A stretch of DNA of 64,000 nt, from the NCBI RefSeq assembly GCF_014652915.1, contig NZ_BMZS01000008.1, forward strand, positions 276,402-340,401, given 5' to 3'. Below are positions 28,401 to 36,760 of the stretch, piece after piece. A model generated the notes under the pieces. It saw nothing but the letters and a program-made list of their open reading frames with translations. It did not search any database and was not told where the DNA came from. How positions within the stretch are numbered: the stretch's first letter is position 1; each line of letters starts with the position of its first letter. Origin of the DNA: Thalassobaculum fulvum (GTDB lineage: Bacteria > Pseudomonadota > Alphaproteobacteria > Thalassobaculales > Thalassobaculaceae). A program made the position numbers and the translations under genes.

Positions 28401-28850
28401 TCACACCACACGCAGCAGCGACGCCCCGAGGGACAGCAGCACCAGGGCGGTCGCGCGCCGGCGCAGCCCGAGATACCAGTCCGGCAGGTCGCCCCGGTCG
28501 CAGGCCCGGCGGTCGGCCAGATAGGCGGCGCCGAACCCCACTATCAGCAGGGTCAGGGCCCACGCGGCGGTCATCAGGGCCGCGACCCAGCCGATCAGCG
28601 CCGGCACCACCCCCCAGCCGAGGCGGCTCCAGAGACGATCCGCGTCCGGTCCGTCGGCGACCGCCACGCCCCAGTGCACGGCCCCAAGGAAGGCCAGCAC
28701 GGCGACCGCGTAGAACACCTGGGCGTCGAGCGCGTGCGCCCCCCACTCCGGCGGCAGCAGCCAGAAGCCGGCCGCCCCGGCGGCGAACGGCACCACGCCC
28801 AGCCCGGTCAGCACCGCCGCGGCCGACGGCGTCTCGTGCATCCGGCCCAC
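28401..28850 (-). CDS. DUF3429 family membrane protein
   Basis: A 149-residue integral membrane protein with about four or five helices. The pattern PFAAGAAGFWLLP, FYAVAVLAFLGAVHWGVA, and VPALIGWVAALMTAAW, ending with DLPDWYLGLRRRATALVLLS, fits DUF3429, a family of unknown function. I use GTG 28850, which has AAGGAGA about seven bases upstream; the ATG three codons later is the alternative. It is divergent from an SDR gene, with 142 bases between the starts. Confidence 0.75.
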   Translation of the reverse strand: MGRMHETPSAAAVLTGLGVVPFAAGAAGFWLLPPEWGAHALDAQVFYAVAVLAFLGAVHWGVAVADGPDADRLWSRLGWGVVPALIGWVAALMTAAWALTLLIVGFGAAYLADRRACDRGDLPDWYLGLRRRATALVLLSLGASLLRVV

Positions 28851-28992
28851 GCCCAGTCTCCTTCCTCGTGCATCGGCGCGCGATCTGCTATCACGCCCGC
28901 GACAGCCGGGAAACGGCCATGCGACAAGAGCGCACAAGCCGGCACCGGTCGGCGGGCCGGTCCGGCGGGATCGCGAGCGAGAGGGAACGGGC

Positions 28993-29754
28993 ATGGATCT
29001 GCAGGGACAGGCGGCACTGGTCACCGGCGGTGGCGGCGGTCTCGGCGCCGGAACCGCGCGGGCGCTGGCGGCGCGCGGCGCCAAGGTCACGGTGCTGGAC
29101 GTCAACGAGGCCGGCGCGCAGGCGGTCGCGGACGAGATCGGCGGCCTGGCCCTGGCCTGCGACGTCACCTCCGCGGACTCCGCCGAGGCGGCGGTCGCCC
29201 GGGCCCGCGAGGCGCACGGCGCGGCGCGGATCCTGGTGAACTGCGCCGGCATCGCCCCGGCCGAGCGGATCGTCGGCAAGACCGGGCCGATGCCGCTGGA
29301 GAACTTCCGCCGGGTCATCGACATCAACCTGATCGGCACCTTCAACCTGATCCGGCTGGCCGCCGCCGACATGGCCGGGCTCGAGCCTGACGCCGAGGGC
29401 CAGCGCGGGGTGATCGTGTCGACCGCCAGCGTGGCGGCGTTCGAGGGCCAGATCGGCCAGGCCGCCTACGCCGCCTCCAAGGGCGCGGTGCATTCGCTGA
29501 CCATCGTCGCGGCCCGCGAGTTCGCGCGCACCGGCATCCGGGTCTGCACCATCGCGCCGGGCCTGTTCGGGACGCCGATGCTGCTCGGCATGCCGCAGGA
29601 GGTGCAGGACAGCCTGGCCGCCCAGGTGCCGTTCCCGTCGCGCTTCGGCACCCCGGACGAGTATGCCCGGCTGGTGCTCAGCATCGTCGACAACCCGATG
29701 CTGAACGGCGAGACCATCCGGCTCGACGGTGCCATCCGCATGGGCGCGCGCTGA
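28993..29754 (+). CDS. SDR family dehydrogenase, 3-hydroxyacyl-CoA dehydrogenase type 2-like
   Basis: A 253-residue short-chain dehydrogenase. Cofactor motif TGGGGGLGAGTA near residue 11, structural NCAG in LVNCAGIAP near 80, and the catalytic Ser/Tyr/Lys in VSTASVAAF and AYAASKGAVHS near 140-160. An aspartate in VTVLDVNE predicts NAD over NADP. The sequence closely follows the HSD17B10-like group, which oxidises 3-hydroxyacyl-CoA, including short branched-chain forms. It is a single gene, followed by a variant-B palindromic repeat and then a convergent pterin dehydratase gene. Confidence 0.88.
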   Translation: MDLQGQAALVTGGGGGLGAGTARALAARGAKVTVLDVNEAGAQAVADEIGGLALACDVTSADSAEAAVARAREAHGAARILVNCAGIAPAERIVGKTGPMPLENFRRVIDINLIGTFNLIRLAAADMAGLEPDAEGQRGVIVSTASVAAFEGQIGQAAYAASKGAVHSLTIVAAREFARTGIRVCTIAPGLFGTPMLLGMPQEVQDSLAAQVPFPSRFGTPDEYARLVLSIVDNPMLNGETIRLDGAIRMGAR

Positions 29755-29776
29755 CACGTCCACCGCAGGCCGGAGC

Positions 29777-29883
29777 GTGGGTCCCGGCTCTCCGCCGCTT
29801 CGCCGCTCCGGCCGGGATGAGGAAGGTGGGAGAGCGCTCCCCCTCCTTCCTCATCCCGGCCAAGCGAAGCGCGAGCCGGGACC
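29777..29883. repeat. paired palindromic repeat, variant B, copy 1
   Basis: Two facing units sit between convergent genes. The inner arms form a perfect 16-bp inverted repeat, GCCGGGATGAGGAAGG at 29811-29826 and CCTTCCTCATCCCGGC at 29845-29860. The outer ends read GTCCCGGCTC and GAGCCGGGAC. It could work as a terminator in both directions. Confidence 0.85.
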
Positions 29884-29913
29884 TGTGGCGCGGCTCCCGA
29901 CCGCCCTACCCGC

Positions 29914-30228
29914 TCACCCCATGTCGGCGCGGCCGGTACCGGCGGCGGCCCGGTCCATGAATTCGGCCAGCTCGACGTCGAGCGCGGTCAGGCCGCCGGC
30001 GCTGTGGGTCGTCATGGTCACGTCGACCCGGCCGTAGACGTTCGACCACTCCGGGTGGTGGACCATCGACTCGGCCTTGATCGCCACCCGGGTCATGAAG
30101 CCGAAGGCGGCGTCGAAGCCGTCGAACCAGAAGGTCTTGGTGATCGCGTCGCGCTCGGTGTCCTCGGTCCAGCCGTCCAGGCGCGCCAGGGCGGCGGCGC
30201 GGGCTTCCGGGGTCAGCTTCTCGGTCAT
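29914..30228 (-). CDS. phhB: 4a-hydroxytetrahydrobiopterin dehydratase (PCD/PhhB)
   Basis: A 104-residue pterin-4a-carbinolamine dehydratase, which regenerates dihydropterin after phenylalanine hydroxylase and also has a less defined role in molybdopterin metabolism. The active-site motif [17 protein letters not shown] near residues 52-68 is intact, and the [11 protein letters not shown] segment near 75 matches the family. Start ATG 30228 is preceded by GGGGAGA. No phenylalanine hydroxylase gene is in the window. Confidence 0.92.
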   Translation of the reverse strand: MTEKLTPEARAAALARLDGWTEDTERDAITKTFWFDGFDAAFGFMTRVAIKAESMVHHPEWSNVYGRVDVTMTTHSAGGLTALDVELAEFMDRAAAGTGRADMG

Positions 30229-30324
30229 GGCGGTCTCCCCTGGGTCGGCTACCGAGGGTCACATCTGCGCGGAGGCTTCGCAACCACCGCTCACCGGGCC
30301 GTGCAACGAATTGTACCGGCGCGC

Positions 30325-30891
30325 CTATCCGGCGGACGCCTTCAGGTCCTGAAAGGCCCGCTCCGAGCAGTCGCGGTCGCTCCAACCGGCGTCGGGCAGG
30401 ACCGGCGGATCGTCCGGCCCCAGCAGCGCCGGCAGCAGGCGGCGGAACAGCGCGAACCCGGACCGGAACGTGCGGTAGCGCAGCCAGGCCTCGGGGCTGC
30501 CGGCCGGAACCGCGAACCGCGACACCGCGACGATCGGCCCGGAATCGACCCGCGGGACCATGACGTGCGCGGTCACCCCGAACTCGGGCGCGCGGTCGTG
30601 CAGCGCGAACGCCAGGGCGTGCTTGCCGGGGTAGTCGGGGGTGCCGGGATGGAAGTTCATCGGCGCCGGGCGCAACGCCGCGAGATAGCGGCGCGGCACC
30701 AGCACCCCGGTGAAGAACCCGATCAGCCGCGCCTCGACCGGCCGCTGGGGGCCGGCCTCCCGGAACACCCCATCGAGCGCCTGCCGCGAGGTGACTACCG
30801 CCACCTCGCGGCCGGGGTCAGCGGCCTCGATCATGTCGGCCAGCGCCGCGCCCGACACCATGTCGCTCAGCAGCAGGATCGGCCGTGCCAC
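30325..30891 (-). CDS. formyltransferase-fold protein
   Basis: A 188-residue protein containing the formyltransferase fold core: MNFHPGTPDYPGKHALAFAL near residue 78 has the catalytic Asn-x-His, and FGVTAHVMVPRVDSGPIV near 103 has the catalytic Asp. These match 10-formyl-tetrahydrofolate-dependent enzymes such as Fmt and PurN. It lacks the C-terminal domain of Fmt and is shorter than PurN, so it probably formylates another substrate, for example a sugar amine, or is a hydrolase. Its start is GTG 30891 with GAGGAGG upstream. It stands alone between the pterin dehydratase and 3-hydroxybutyrate dehydrogenase genes. Confidence 0.75.
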   Translation of the reverse strand: MARPILLLSDMVSGAALADMIEAADPGREVAVVTSRQALDGVFREAGPQRPVEARLIGFFTGVLVPRRYLAALRPAPMNFHPGTPDYPGKHALAFALHDRAPEFGVTAHVMVPRVDSGPIVAVSRFAVPAGSPEAWLRYRTFRSGFALFRRLLPALLGPDDPPVLPDAGWSDRDCSERAFQDLKASAG

Positions 30892-30968
30892 GCTCGCGCC
30901 TCCTCGATCATCGCCCCTCGATCGTCACCCGCGGCCTACAGGAATGCCCGTCGGCCGGGTCGGCGCCG

Positions 30969-31754
30969 TCATCGCGCGGTCCAGCCGCCGTCGACCGAGA
31001 GCGAGGTGCCGGTGATCGACGACGCCTGGTCGCCGCACAGGAACACGGTCAGCGCCCCCAGCTCGTCGATGCCGACGAACCGCTTGGACGGCTGGCTGGC
31101 CAGGATCACGTCCCTGACCACCTGTTCCTCGGTCATGTCGTTCGCCCGGGCCTGCTCGCCGATCTGGCCCTCGACCAGCGGGGTCTTCACGAAGCCCGGG
31201 CAGATCGCGTTGCAGGTGATGTTCATCTGCGCGGTCTCCAGCGCCACCACCTTGGTCAGCCCGACCACGCCGTGCTTGGCGGCGACGTAGGCGACCTTGT
31301 AGGGCGAGGCGACCAGGCCGTGCGCCGAGGCGATGTTGACGATCCGGCCCCAGTTGCGGGCCTTCATGCCCGGCATCGCCGCCTTGATGGCGTAGAAGTT
31401 GGACGACAGGTTGATCGCCTGGATCAGCTCCCAGCGGTCGTCCGGGAACTCCTCGACCGCCGCCACCGTCTGGATGCCGGCGTTGTTGACCAGGATGTCG
31501 ACCTTGCCGAACGCCGCCTCGGCGTCGGCGACCATCGCCTTGATCTGGTCCGGCTTCGACATGTCGGCGGCCGAGAAGACGGCCTTCACCCCGTGGTCGC
31601 GCTCCAGTCCGGCGCGTTGCCGCTCGACCGCGTCGGCGTCGCCGAAGCCATTCAGCATGACGTCGGCGCCGGCGGCGGCCAGGGCCTCGGCGATGCCCTG
31701 GCCGATGCCGCTGGTCGAGCCGGTGACGATGGCGGCCTTGCCCTTGAGGCTCAT
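30969..31754 (-). CDS. bdhA: 3-hydroxybutyrate dehydrogenase
   Basis: A 261-residue SDR enzyme that interconverts (R)-3-hydroxybutyrate and acetoacetate using NAD. Cofactor motif TGSTSGIGQGIA near residue 11, NNAG in LVNNAGIQTVAAVEEFP near 88, catalytic Ser in IVNIASAHGLVASPYK near 140 and Tyr/Lys in AYVAAKHGVVGL near 154. The C-terminal VDGGWTAR end and the SAHGLVASPYKVAY segment are typical of BDH rather than generic SDRs. GGGAAGGAAAAG precedes ATG 31754. The product acetoacetate can be taken on by the AacS encoded at 21880-23853. Confidence 0.9.
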   Translation of the reverse strand: MSLKGKAAIVTGSTSGIGQGIAEALAAAGADVMLNGFGDADAVERQRAGLERDHGVKAVFSAADMSKPDQIKAMVADAEAAFGKVDILVNNAGIQTVAAVEEFPDDRWELIQAINLSSNFYAIKAAMPGMKARNWGRIVNIASAHGLVASPYKVAYVAAKHGVVGLTKVVALETAQMNITCNAICPGFVKTPLVEGQIGEQARANDMTEEQVVRDVILASQPSKRFVGIDELGALTVFLCGDQASSITGTSLSVDGGWTAR

Positions 31755-31961
31755 GACTTTTCCTTCCCGTTGCGTCGCGCCCGCGGCGTGGCGGGCCCTC
31801 GCTGGCTACGTTGCACCGCACCATGCCGGCCTGTCGAGCGCCGGCACAAGCCCGGCGGCGGGAAATGCCGCGGGCCGGCGCACGGTCGTCGGCGGACCCA
31901 CATCCGGGCGTTTGGCGTGCGTCCCTTTCCCGCAGCCGCGTAAGGGGCTATAGCTGCGCGC

Positions 31962-32408
31962 ATGTGCGCGCAATCCGCCCGACCCGACATCCTGGCCCCG
32001 ACCGCCGATCACCTGGCGGCGCTGGCCGAGGACGCGCTGTCCAGCGTCCCGGAACAGCTGCTGAAACCGATCGCCGGCCTGGCGATCCTGGTCGAGGAGT
32101 TCCCCGACGAGGAAACCTGCGAGGCCATGGACCTGGAGACCCCGTTCGACCTGCTGGGGCTGTACCAGGGCGTTCCGCTCGGCCACCGCTCGACCGGCGA
32201 GACCCCGGCCGACCTGGACCGCATCTTCCTGTATCGCCGGCCGATCCTCGACTACTGGGTGGAGACCGGCGAGGACCTGTACCACGTGGTCCGGCACGTG
32301 CTGATCCACGAGATCGGCCACCACTACGGCTACTCCGACGACGAGATGGAGGAGCTGGAGCGCCAGGCCGAGGAGGACGAGTCGAACGCCCCGGTGGGGC
32401 GGGCGTAG
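31962..32408 (+). CDS. metallopeptidase family protein (zincin-like, DUF1025)
   Basis: A 148-residue soluble protein with the zinc-protease motif in HVLIHEIGHHYGYSDDEMEE near residues 110-129; HEIGH is the classic HExxH. The rest, including FPDEETCEAMDLETPFDLLG and RIFLYRRPILDYW, matches the small possibly zinc-dependent peptidase family PF06262. No substrate has been clearly assigned for this family. The ATG at 31962 has AAGGGG only at a distance. The gene is divergent from the 3-hydroxybutyrate dehydrogenase gene. Confidence 0.85.
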   Translation: MCAQSARPDILAPTADHLAALAEDALSSVPEQLLKPIAGLAILVEEFPDEETCEAMDLETPFDLLGLYQGVPLGHRSTGETPADLDRIFLYRRPILDYWVETGEDLYHVVRHVLIHEIGHHYGYSDDEMEELERQAEEDESNAPVGRA

Positions 32409-32513
32409 GCTGCGGCCGACAGCGCCGCACGCTTGCCACGACGACCGGCTCGGCTATGGTGCCCCGCTAACGGGGGCAAGCCCATTGCAGCCACCAGTCA
32501 GGGAGACACGCCG

Positions 32514-33050
32514 ATGCGCCGATTGGCGATCGTCGCAAGCATCATCGGAGCGATCATGACAACGGACACCAGCGGGGCCGCGGCGGCGGATCCGGAAAAC
32601 ACCCTCTACATGGACCTCGAATCCGGCCGCGTGACCATCGAGCTGCGCCCGGACCTGGCGCCGAAGCACGTCGCCCGGATCAAGGAACTCGCCCGCGAGG
32701 GCTTCTACGACGGCATCGTGTTCCACCGGGTGATCGAGGGCTTCATGGCCCAGTCCGGCGACCCGACCGGCACCGGCCGCGGCGGTTCCGACAAGCCGGA
32801 CCTGCCGGCCGAGTTCTCGGACGCCAACTACGGCCGCGGCACCATCGGCATGGCCCGCACCCAGAACCCGAACTCGGCCAACAGCCAGTTCTTCATCTGC
32901 TTCAAGGACTGCAGCTTCCTGAACGGCCAGTACACCGTCTGGGGCCAGGTCACCGACGGCATGGAGCTGGTCGACGGCATCAAGCGCGGCGAGCCGCCGC
33001 GCGACCCCGACCACATCGTCAAGATGCAGGTCGCCGCGGACGCGAAGTAA
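32514..33050 (+). CDS. periplasmic peptidylprolyl isomerase (cyclophilin)
   Basis: A 178-residue cyclophilin-type prolyl isomerase. The N-terminus is a signal peptide (MRRLAIVASIIGAIM ... GAAAADPE), so it acts in the periplasm on folding proteins. The catalytic domain contains IVFHRVIEGFMAQSGDPTG near residue 67, with the active-site Arg, then GTIGMARTQNPNSANSQFFI and the QYTVWGQVTDGMELVDGI end. The start is ATG 32514 with GGGAGA upstream; the open frame before it is not signal-like. A strong G+C-rich hairpin follows the stop. Confidence 0.9.
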   Translation: MRRLAIVASIIGAIMTTDTSGAAAADPENTLYMDLESGRVTIELRPDLAPKHVARIKELAREGFYDGIVFHRVIEGFMAQSGDPTGTGRGGSDKPDLPAEFSDANYGRGTIGMARTQNPNSANSQFFICFKDCSFLNGQYTVWGQVTDGMELVDGIKRGEPPRDPDHIVKMQVAADAK

Positions 33051-33070
33051 GCCGCCCGCCCGGCTTTCCC

Positions 33071-33101
33071 CGGGCCGCCGCGGCAACCCTGCGGCGGCCC
33101 G
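33071..33101 (+). terminator. strong hairpin after the cyclophilin gene
   Basis: CGGGCCGCCGC at 33071-33081 pairs perfectly with GCGGCGGCCCG at 33091-33101, an 11-bp stem with a 9-base loop, 20 bases after the stop. The following bases (GACTGTATTCTC) are only mildly T-rich. Confidence 0.6.
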
Positions 33102-33138
33102 GACTGTATTCTCCCCCACCGACACCGTCCGACGCTCG

Positions 33139-33155
33139 GTTGCCCAACGGGCAAC
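33139..33155. promoter_or_regulatory. short palindrome upstream of amidohydrolase gene
   Basis: GTTGCCC-AAC-GGGCAAC is a perfect 7-bp inverted repeat with a 3-base spacer, about 100 bases before the amidohydrolase start. It could be an operator or a second small terminator hairpin. Confidence 0.35.
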
Positions 33156-33258
33156 GCTGCAGTGCGCCCGCGGGCGCTGCGCCCCGCCGTTCGCTGCGGC
33201 ACTATGCGCGACCAACGGAGCCGGCCCGACGCCGCGCCCGGACAGGCGGGAGGATGCG

Positions 33259-34281
33259 ATGACCACACGCTCGACCAACCACGACTGGCTGCAGACCGCG
33301 CCGGAGACGGCGCTGGAGCCCGACCTCCCGATCTGCGACCCGCACCACCACCTGTGGGACTTCCGCCAGGGCGACGTGCAGGAGCGCTACTTCCTCGACG
33401 AGATGCTGGACGACCTGTCGGGCGGCCACAACGTCGTGTCCTCGGTGTTCATCGAGTGCGGCACGCTGTTCGCCGCCGACGGGCCGGAGGAGCTGCGCTG
33501 CGTCAACGAGACGGTGTTCGCCGGCGGTCAGGCGGCGATGGCGGCCTCAGGGCACTACGGTCCGGCCCGGATCGCCGCCGGCATCGTCGCCACCGCCGAG
33601 CTGATGCTGGGCGACCGGGTGGCCGCCGTGCTGGACGCCCAGATCGAGGCCGGCCAGGGGCGGGTCAAGGGCATCCGCGAGGGCGCGTTCTGGCACCCCA
33701 GCCCCGAGGTCCGCAACCACCGCACCAACCCGCCGGAGGGAATGTTCGGACGCGACGACTTCCGGGCCGGCATGAAGCAGCTGGCGGCCCGAGGCCTGAC
33801 CTTCGACATGCTGTGCTACCACACCCAGATCCCGGAGGCGGCCGACCTCGCGCGGGCGTTCCCGGACACCACCTTCATCCTCAACCACCTGGGCGGGCCG
33901 ATCGGCGTCGGCCCGTACGCCGGCAAGGCCGACGAGGTGTTCGCCGACTGGCGCGGCAGGATCGACGCCATCGCCGCGCTGCCGAACGTGGTGGTCAAGC
34001 TCGGCGGCGTGAACATGAAGGTGAACGGCTACGGCTGGGAGAGCCGGCCGAAGGCGCCGTCGAGCCAGGAGCTCGCCGACGCGACGCGGCGCTGGTACGA
34101 GTACGCCATCGAGCGCTTCAGCCCGGACCGCTGCATGTTCGAGTCGAACTTCCCGGTCGACAAGCTGAGCTGCAGCTACACGGTGGTGTGGAACAGCTTC
34201 AAGATCCTGTCCAAGAGCTACTCGGCGAGCGAGCGGGCGGCGATGTTCCACGACACCGCGGCGCGGGTGTACCGGCTGTAG
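33259..34281 (+). CDS. amidohydrolase family protein (Amidohydro_2 type)
   Basis: A 340-residue TIM-barrel hydrolase of the amidohydrolase-2 family. The first metal motif is intact: ICDPHHHLWDFR near residues 25-36. Other features are KGIREGAFWHPSPEV, the histidine in TTFILNHLGGPIG near 212 and MFESNFPVDK near 295, where the usual active-site Asp is replaced by Asn as in many members. Likely a lactonase or a C-C hydrolase on an aromatic or sugar-derived acid. GGGAGGATGCG precedes ATG 33259. It is convergent with the alpha/beta hydrolase gene, with a variant-A palindromic repeat between. Confidence 0.82.
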   Translation: MTTRSTNHDWLQTAPETALEPDLPICDPHHHLWDFRQGDVQERYFLDEMLDDLSGGHNVVSSVFIECGTLFAADGPEELRCVNETVFAGGQAAMAASGHYGPARIAAGIVATAELMLGDRVAAVLDAQIEAGQGRVKGIREGAFWHPSPEVRNHRTNPPEGMFGRDDFRAGMKQLAARGLTFDMLCYHTQIPEAADLARAFPDTTFILNHLGGPIGVGPYAGKADEVFADWRGRIDAIAALPNVVVKLGGVNMKVNGYGWESRPKAPSSQELADATRRWYEYAIERFSPDRCMFESNFPVDKLSCSYTVVWNSFKILSKSYSASERAAMFHDTAARVYRL

Positions 34282-34283
34282 GC

Positions 34284-34420
34284 GCCCGTCGCTTCTTGGG
34301 TTCCGGATGCGTCCCGCCTTCGGCGGTTCGCTCCGGAATGACGAGGAGAGGGGGGGCGCTTCTTCCAGTTCGTCATTCCGGACGGACACGCCGCCCCGGC
34401 GGGGCCGAGCCGGAACCCAA
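34284..34420. repeat. paired palindromic repeat, variant A, copy 2
   Basis: Unit one starts GCCCGTCGCTTCTTGGGTTC and ends CCGGAATGACG (34284-34343). Unit two starts CGTCATTCCGG and ends CCGGAACCCAA (34371-34420). The units face each other between two convergent genes. Confidence 0.85.
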
Positions 34421-34439
34421 CCGCCGCCTCGCCGCCGCG

Positions 34440-35600
34440 TCAGCCCCGCGTTTCCGCCAGGAAGTCGACCAGCAGCCCCGAGACCTTGTCCGCCTGCTCC
34501 TGCTGCACCCAGTGGCCGGCGCCGTCCAGGACGTGCACCCCGCGCAAATCGGTCATGGCGCCGTTCTGCATGCGCTCGAAGTCGCCGGGCTTCTGGTAGA
34601 TGCCCCAGTCGCTGGCGCCGGCGATGAACGCCGACGGCACGTCGATGGTGCGGCCGGCGAAGGTCTTGAGCTCCCGCCCCCAGTGGCCGCCGGTGACCAC
34701 CCGGTACCACTGCAGCCCGCCCTGGAAGCCGATCCGGCCGTACTCCTCGGCATAGACCGCCAGCGCCTCGTCCGGCAGCCAGCGGCAGCCGGCGATCGCC
34801 TCGGCCGACGGCATTTCCGGGCGCACCGTCGCCGGCATGTCCGCCTCGAGGTCCATGACGTAGTAGGTCGGCAGCCTGGCGATCTCGTCGGCCCTCCAGG
34901 CCTCGAGCCGGTGCGGCTGGTTGGCGGTCCAGTCGGCGCTCTTCATGTGGAAGTAGGCGCGCAGGAAGGCGTGGATGCCTTCCGGGCAGTTCCGCATGTC
35001 GGCGTCGGCCGGCCGGGTCGAGTAGTACCACTGATAGTGCTTGCGCGGCCGCGCCAGGGCCGCCAGGTCGCGGGTCAGGTCCGGGTTCGACAGCCCGGCC
35101 GCAGTGCCCGGCGCCGCCTTCGGGTCGGGCAGCAGCGGCGGCGTGCCGCCGAACGGCGCGCTCATGATCACCACCGAGCGGAACACGTCCGGACGCACCA
35201 GCGCGCAGGCCGCGGCCACCGGCGAGCCGTAGTCGTGGCCGACCACCGCGGTCTCGCGATGACCGAGCGCCGCCACCAGGCCGAGGATGTCGCGCACCAG
35301 GTTCAGCATGAAGAAAGGCGCCAGGTCGTCGTCGTAGCCGGCCGTCCAGCCGGTGGTCCGACCGTAGCCGCGCTGGTCGGGCGCCACCACGTGCCAGCCG
35401 GCGGCGGCCAGGGCCGGAATGACATAGCGCCAGGAGTAGGCGATCTCCGGGAAGCCGTGCAGCAGCAGGACCAGCGGCCGGTCGCCGGATTCGTGGCCGG
35501 CCTCCAGCACGTGCATGGACAGGCCGTTGCCGTTGTCGACGAAGCGGGCGCGCACGCCCGGCGGCAGCAGTTCCGGCGACAGGGGGCCGATTGCGGGCAT
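34440..35600 (-). CDS. alpha/beta hydrolase, epoxide hydrolase-like
   Basis: A 386-residue alpha/beta-hydrolase. The oxyanion motif LLLHGFPEIAYSWRY is near residue 45, the nucleophile elbow VVGHDYGSPVA near 115 has Asp rather than Ser (as in epoxide hydrolases and haloalkane dehalogenases), and the catalytic histidine is in LDGAGHWVQQEQ near 362. The GHDYG and HGFPE pair points to an epoxide hydrolase. It is longer than typical soluble relatives, mainly in the cap region (about 150-260). GAGGAGGAACGC precedes ATG 35600; the frame is open for 46 more codons upstream without family similarity. It is divergent from the epimerase gene. Confidence 0.82.
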   Translation of the reverse strand: MPAIGPLSPELLPPGVRARFVDNGNGLSMHVLEAGHESGDRPLVLLLHGFPEIAYSWRYVIPALAAAGWHVVAPDQRGYGRTTGWTAGYDDDLAPFFMLNLVRDILGLVAALGHRETAVVGHDYGSPVAAACALVRPDVFRSVVIMSAPFGGTPPLLPDPKAAPGTAAGLSNPDLTRDLAALARPRKHYQWYYSTRPADADMRNCPEGIHAFLRAYFHMKSADWTANQPHRLEAWRADEIARLPTYYVMDLEADMPATVRPEMPSAEAIAGCRWLPDEALAVYAEEYGRIGFQGGLQWYRVVTGGHWGRELKTFAGRTIDVPSAFIAGASDWGIYQKPGDFERMQNGAMTDLRGVHVLDGAGHWVQQEQADKVSGLLVDFLAETRG

Positions 35601-35749
35601 GCGTTCCTCCTCGGGTCCGGCGTTCCCGGGCGAGCCTAGCGCCGGCATGCCGCCGCCGACAGCCCTCCTGGCGGCCCTCCCCTGGCCGCCGGCGCAGTTT
35701 CGCGCTATCCACGGGGATGGCCGGAACCGTTCCGGCATAGGGGGAAGCG

Positions 35750-36760
35750 ATGAAGGTCCTGATTGCCGGCGGCTGCGGGTTCATCGGCCTCGCGACTGCC
35801 GAGCGCTACCTGACCGACGGCACCGACGTGGTGCTGTTCGACCGCAACGACCTGAACCCGGTGGCGCGGCGCGCCTTCGACGCCCTGCCCGGGCGCTGCA
35901 CCATGGTGATCGGCGACATCCGCAAGGAGGAGCCGATCCGCCGGGCGGTCGCCGACCACCAGGTCGACGCGGTGCTCTACGGTGCCGCCGTCACCTCCGG
36001 GGCCGACCGCGAGCGCGACGCGCCGGAGAGCGTCATCGAGGTCAACCTGGTCGGCCTCGCCCAGACCCTCAAGGCCGCCCACAAGGCCGGGGTGCGCCGG
36101 CTGATCAACATCTCGTCGGGCGCGGCCTACGGCACCGGCGCGTTCGGCGATACCGGCTGGGACGGCCCGCTCGACGAGTACGGCACCCGCGAGGAGCCGT
36201 TCAAGATCTACGGCATGACCAAGTTCGGTTCCGAGCGGCTGGTCCGGCGCTATGCCGAGCTGACCGGGCTGGACGCGGTGTCGGTTCGGCTGTCGACGAT
36301 CTACGGCGCCTGGGAGATCGACTCCGGGGCCCGCGACACCCTGTCGGCGCCCATGCAGGCGGCCCTGCTGGCCCGCGCCGGCAGGCCCGCGATCTTCGCC
36401 CGCGAGGACCAGCTCGACTGGACCTACTCGCGGCACGTCGCCGGCGCCCTGCAGGCGCTGATGGCGGCACCGAAGGAGCGGCTGAAGAGCGACATCTTCA
36501 ACGTCACCTCGGCCCGGCAGGTCAGCGTGCTGCAGCTGTGCGCCGCCCTGAAGCGGCGGTTCCCGGCCTTCGAGTACCGCCTGGCCGGCCCCGGCGAGGC
36601 CCCGACCGTCGACCTGTACGGCGACAAGGACCGGCTGCCGATGAAGCCCGACCGGCTCGCCGAGGAGGCCGGACACCGGCTGCCCGACGACCTCGACGCC
36701 ACCATGAAGGACTTCGTCGGCTGGCTGGACGCCTATGGCGACTTCTGGCCGACCCGCTGA
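35750..36760 (+). CDS. NAD-dependent epimerase/dehydratase family protein
   Basis: A 336-residue extended SDR. The nucleotide motif GGCGFIGLATAERYL is at the N-terminus (residues 7-21), the catalytic Tyr/Lys in IYGMTKFGSERLV near 155 and the upstream Ser in NISSGAAYGTG near 122. Family members epimerise or dehydrate sugar nucleotides, or act on other polyols; substrate unknown. GGGGAAGC precedes ATG 35750. Its last 26 bases overlap the start of the following DMT transporter gene, so the two are probably co-expressed, perhaps linking metabolism and export of one compound. Confidence 0.85.
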   Translation: MKVLIAGGCGFIGLATAERYLTDGTDVVLFDRNDLNPVARRAFDALPGRCTMVIGDIRKEEPIRRAVADHQVDAVLYGAAVTSGADRERDAPESVIEVNLVGLAQTLKAAHKAGVRRLINISSGAAYGTGAFGDTGWDGPLDEYGTREEPFKIYGMTKFGSERLVRRYAELTGLDAVSVRLSTIYGAWEIDSGARDTLSAPMQAALLARAGRPAIFAREDQLDWTYSRHVAGALQALMAAPKERLKSDIFNVTSARQVSVLQLCAALKRRFPAFEYRLAGPGEAPTVDLYGDKDRLPMKPDRLAEEAGHRLPDDLDATMKDFVGWLDAYGDFWPTR

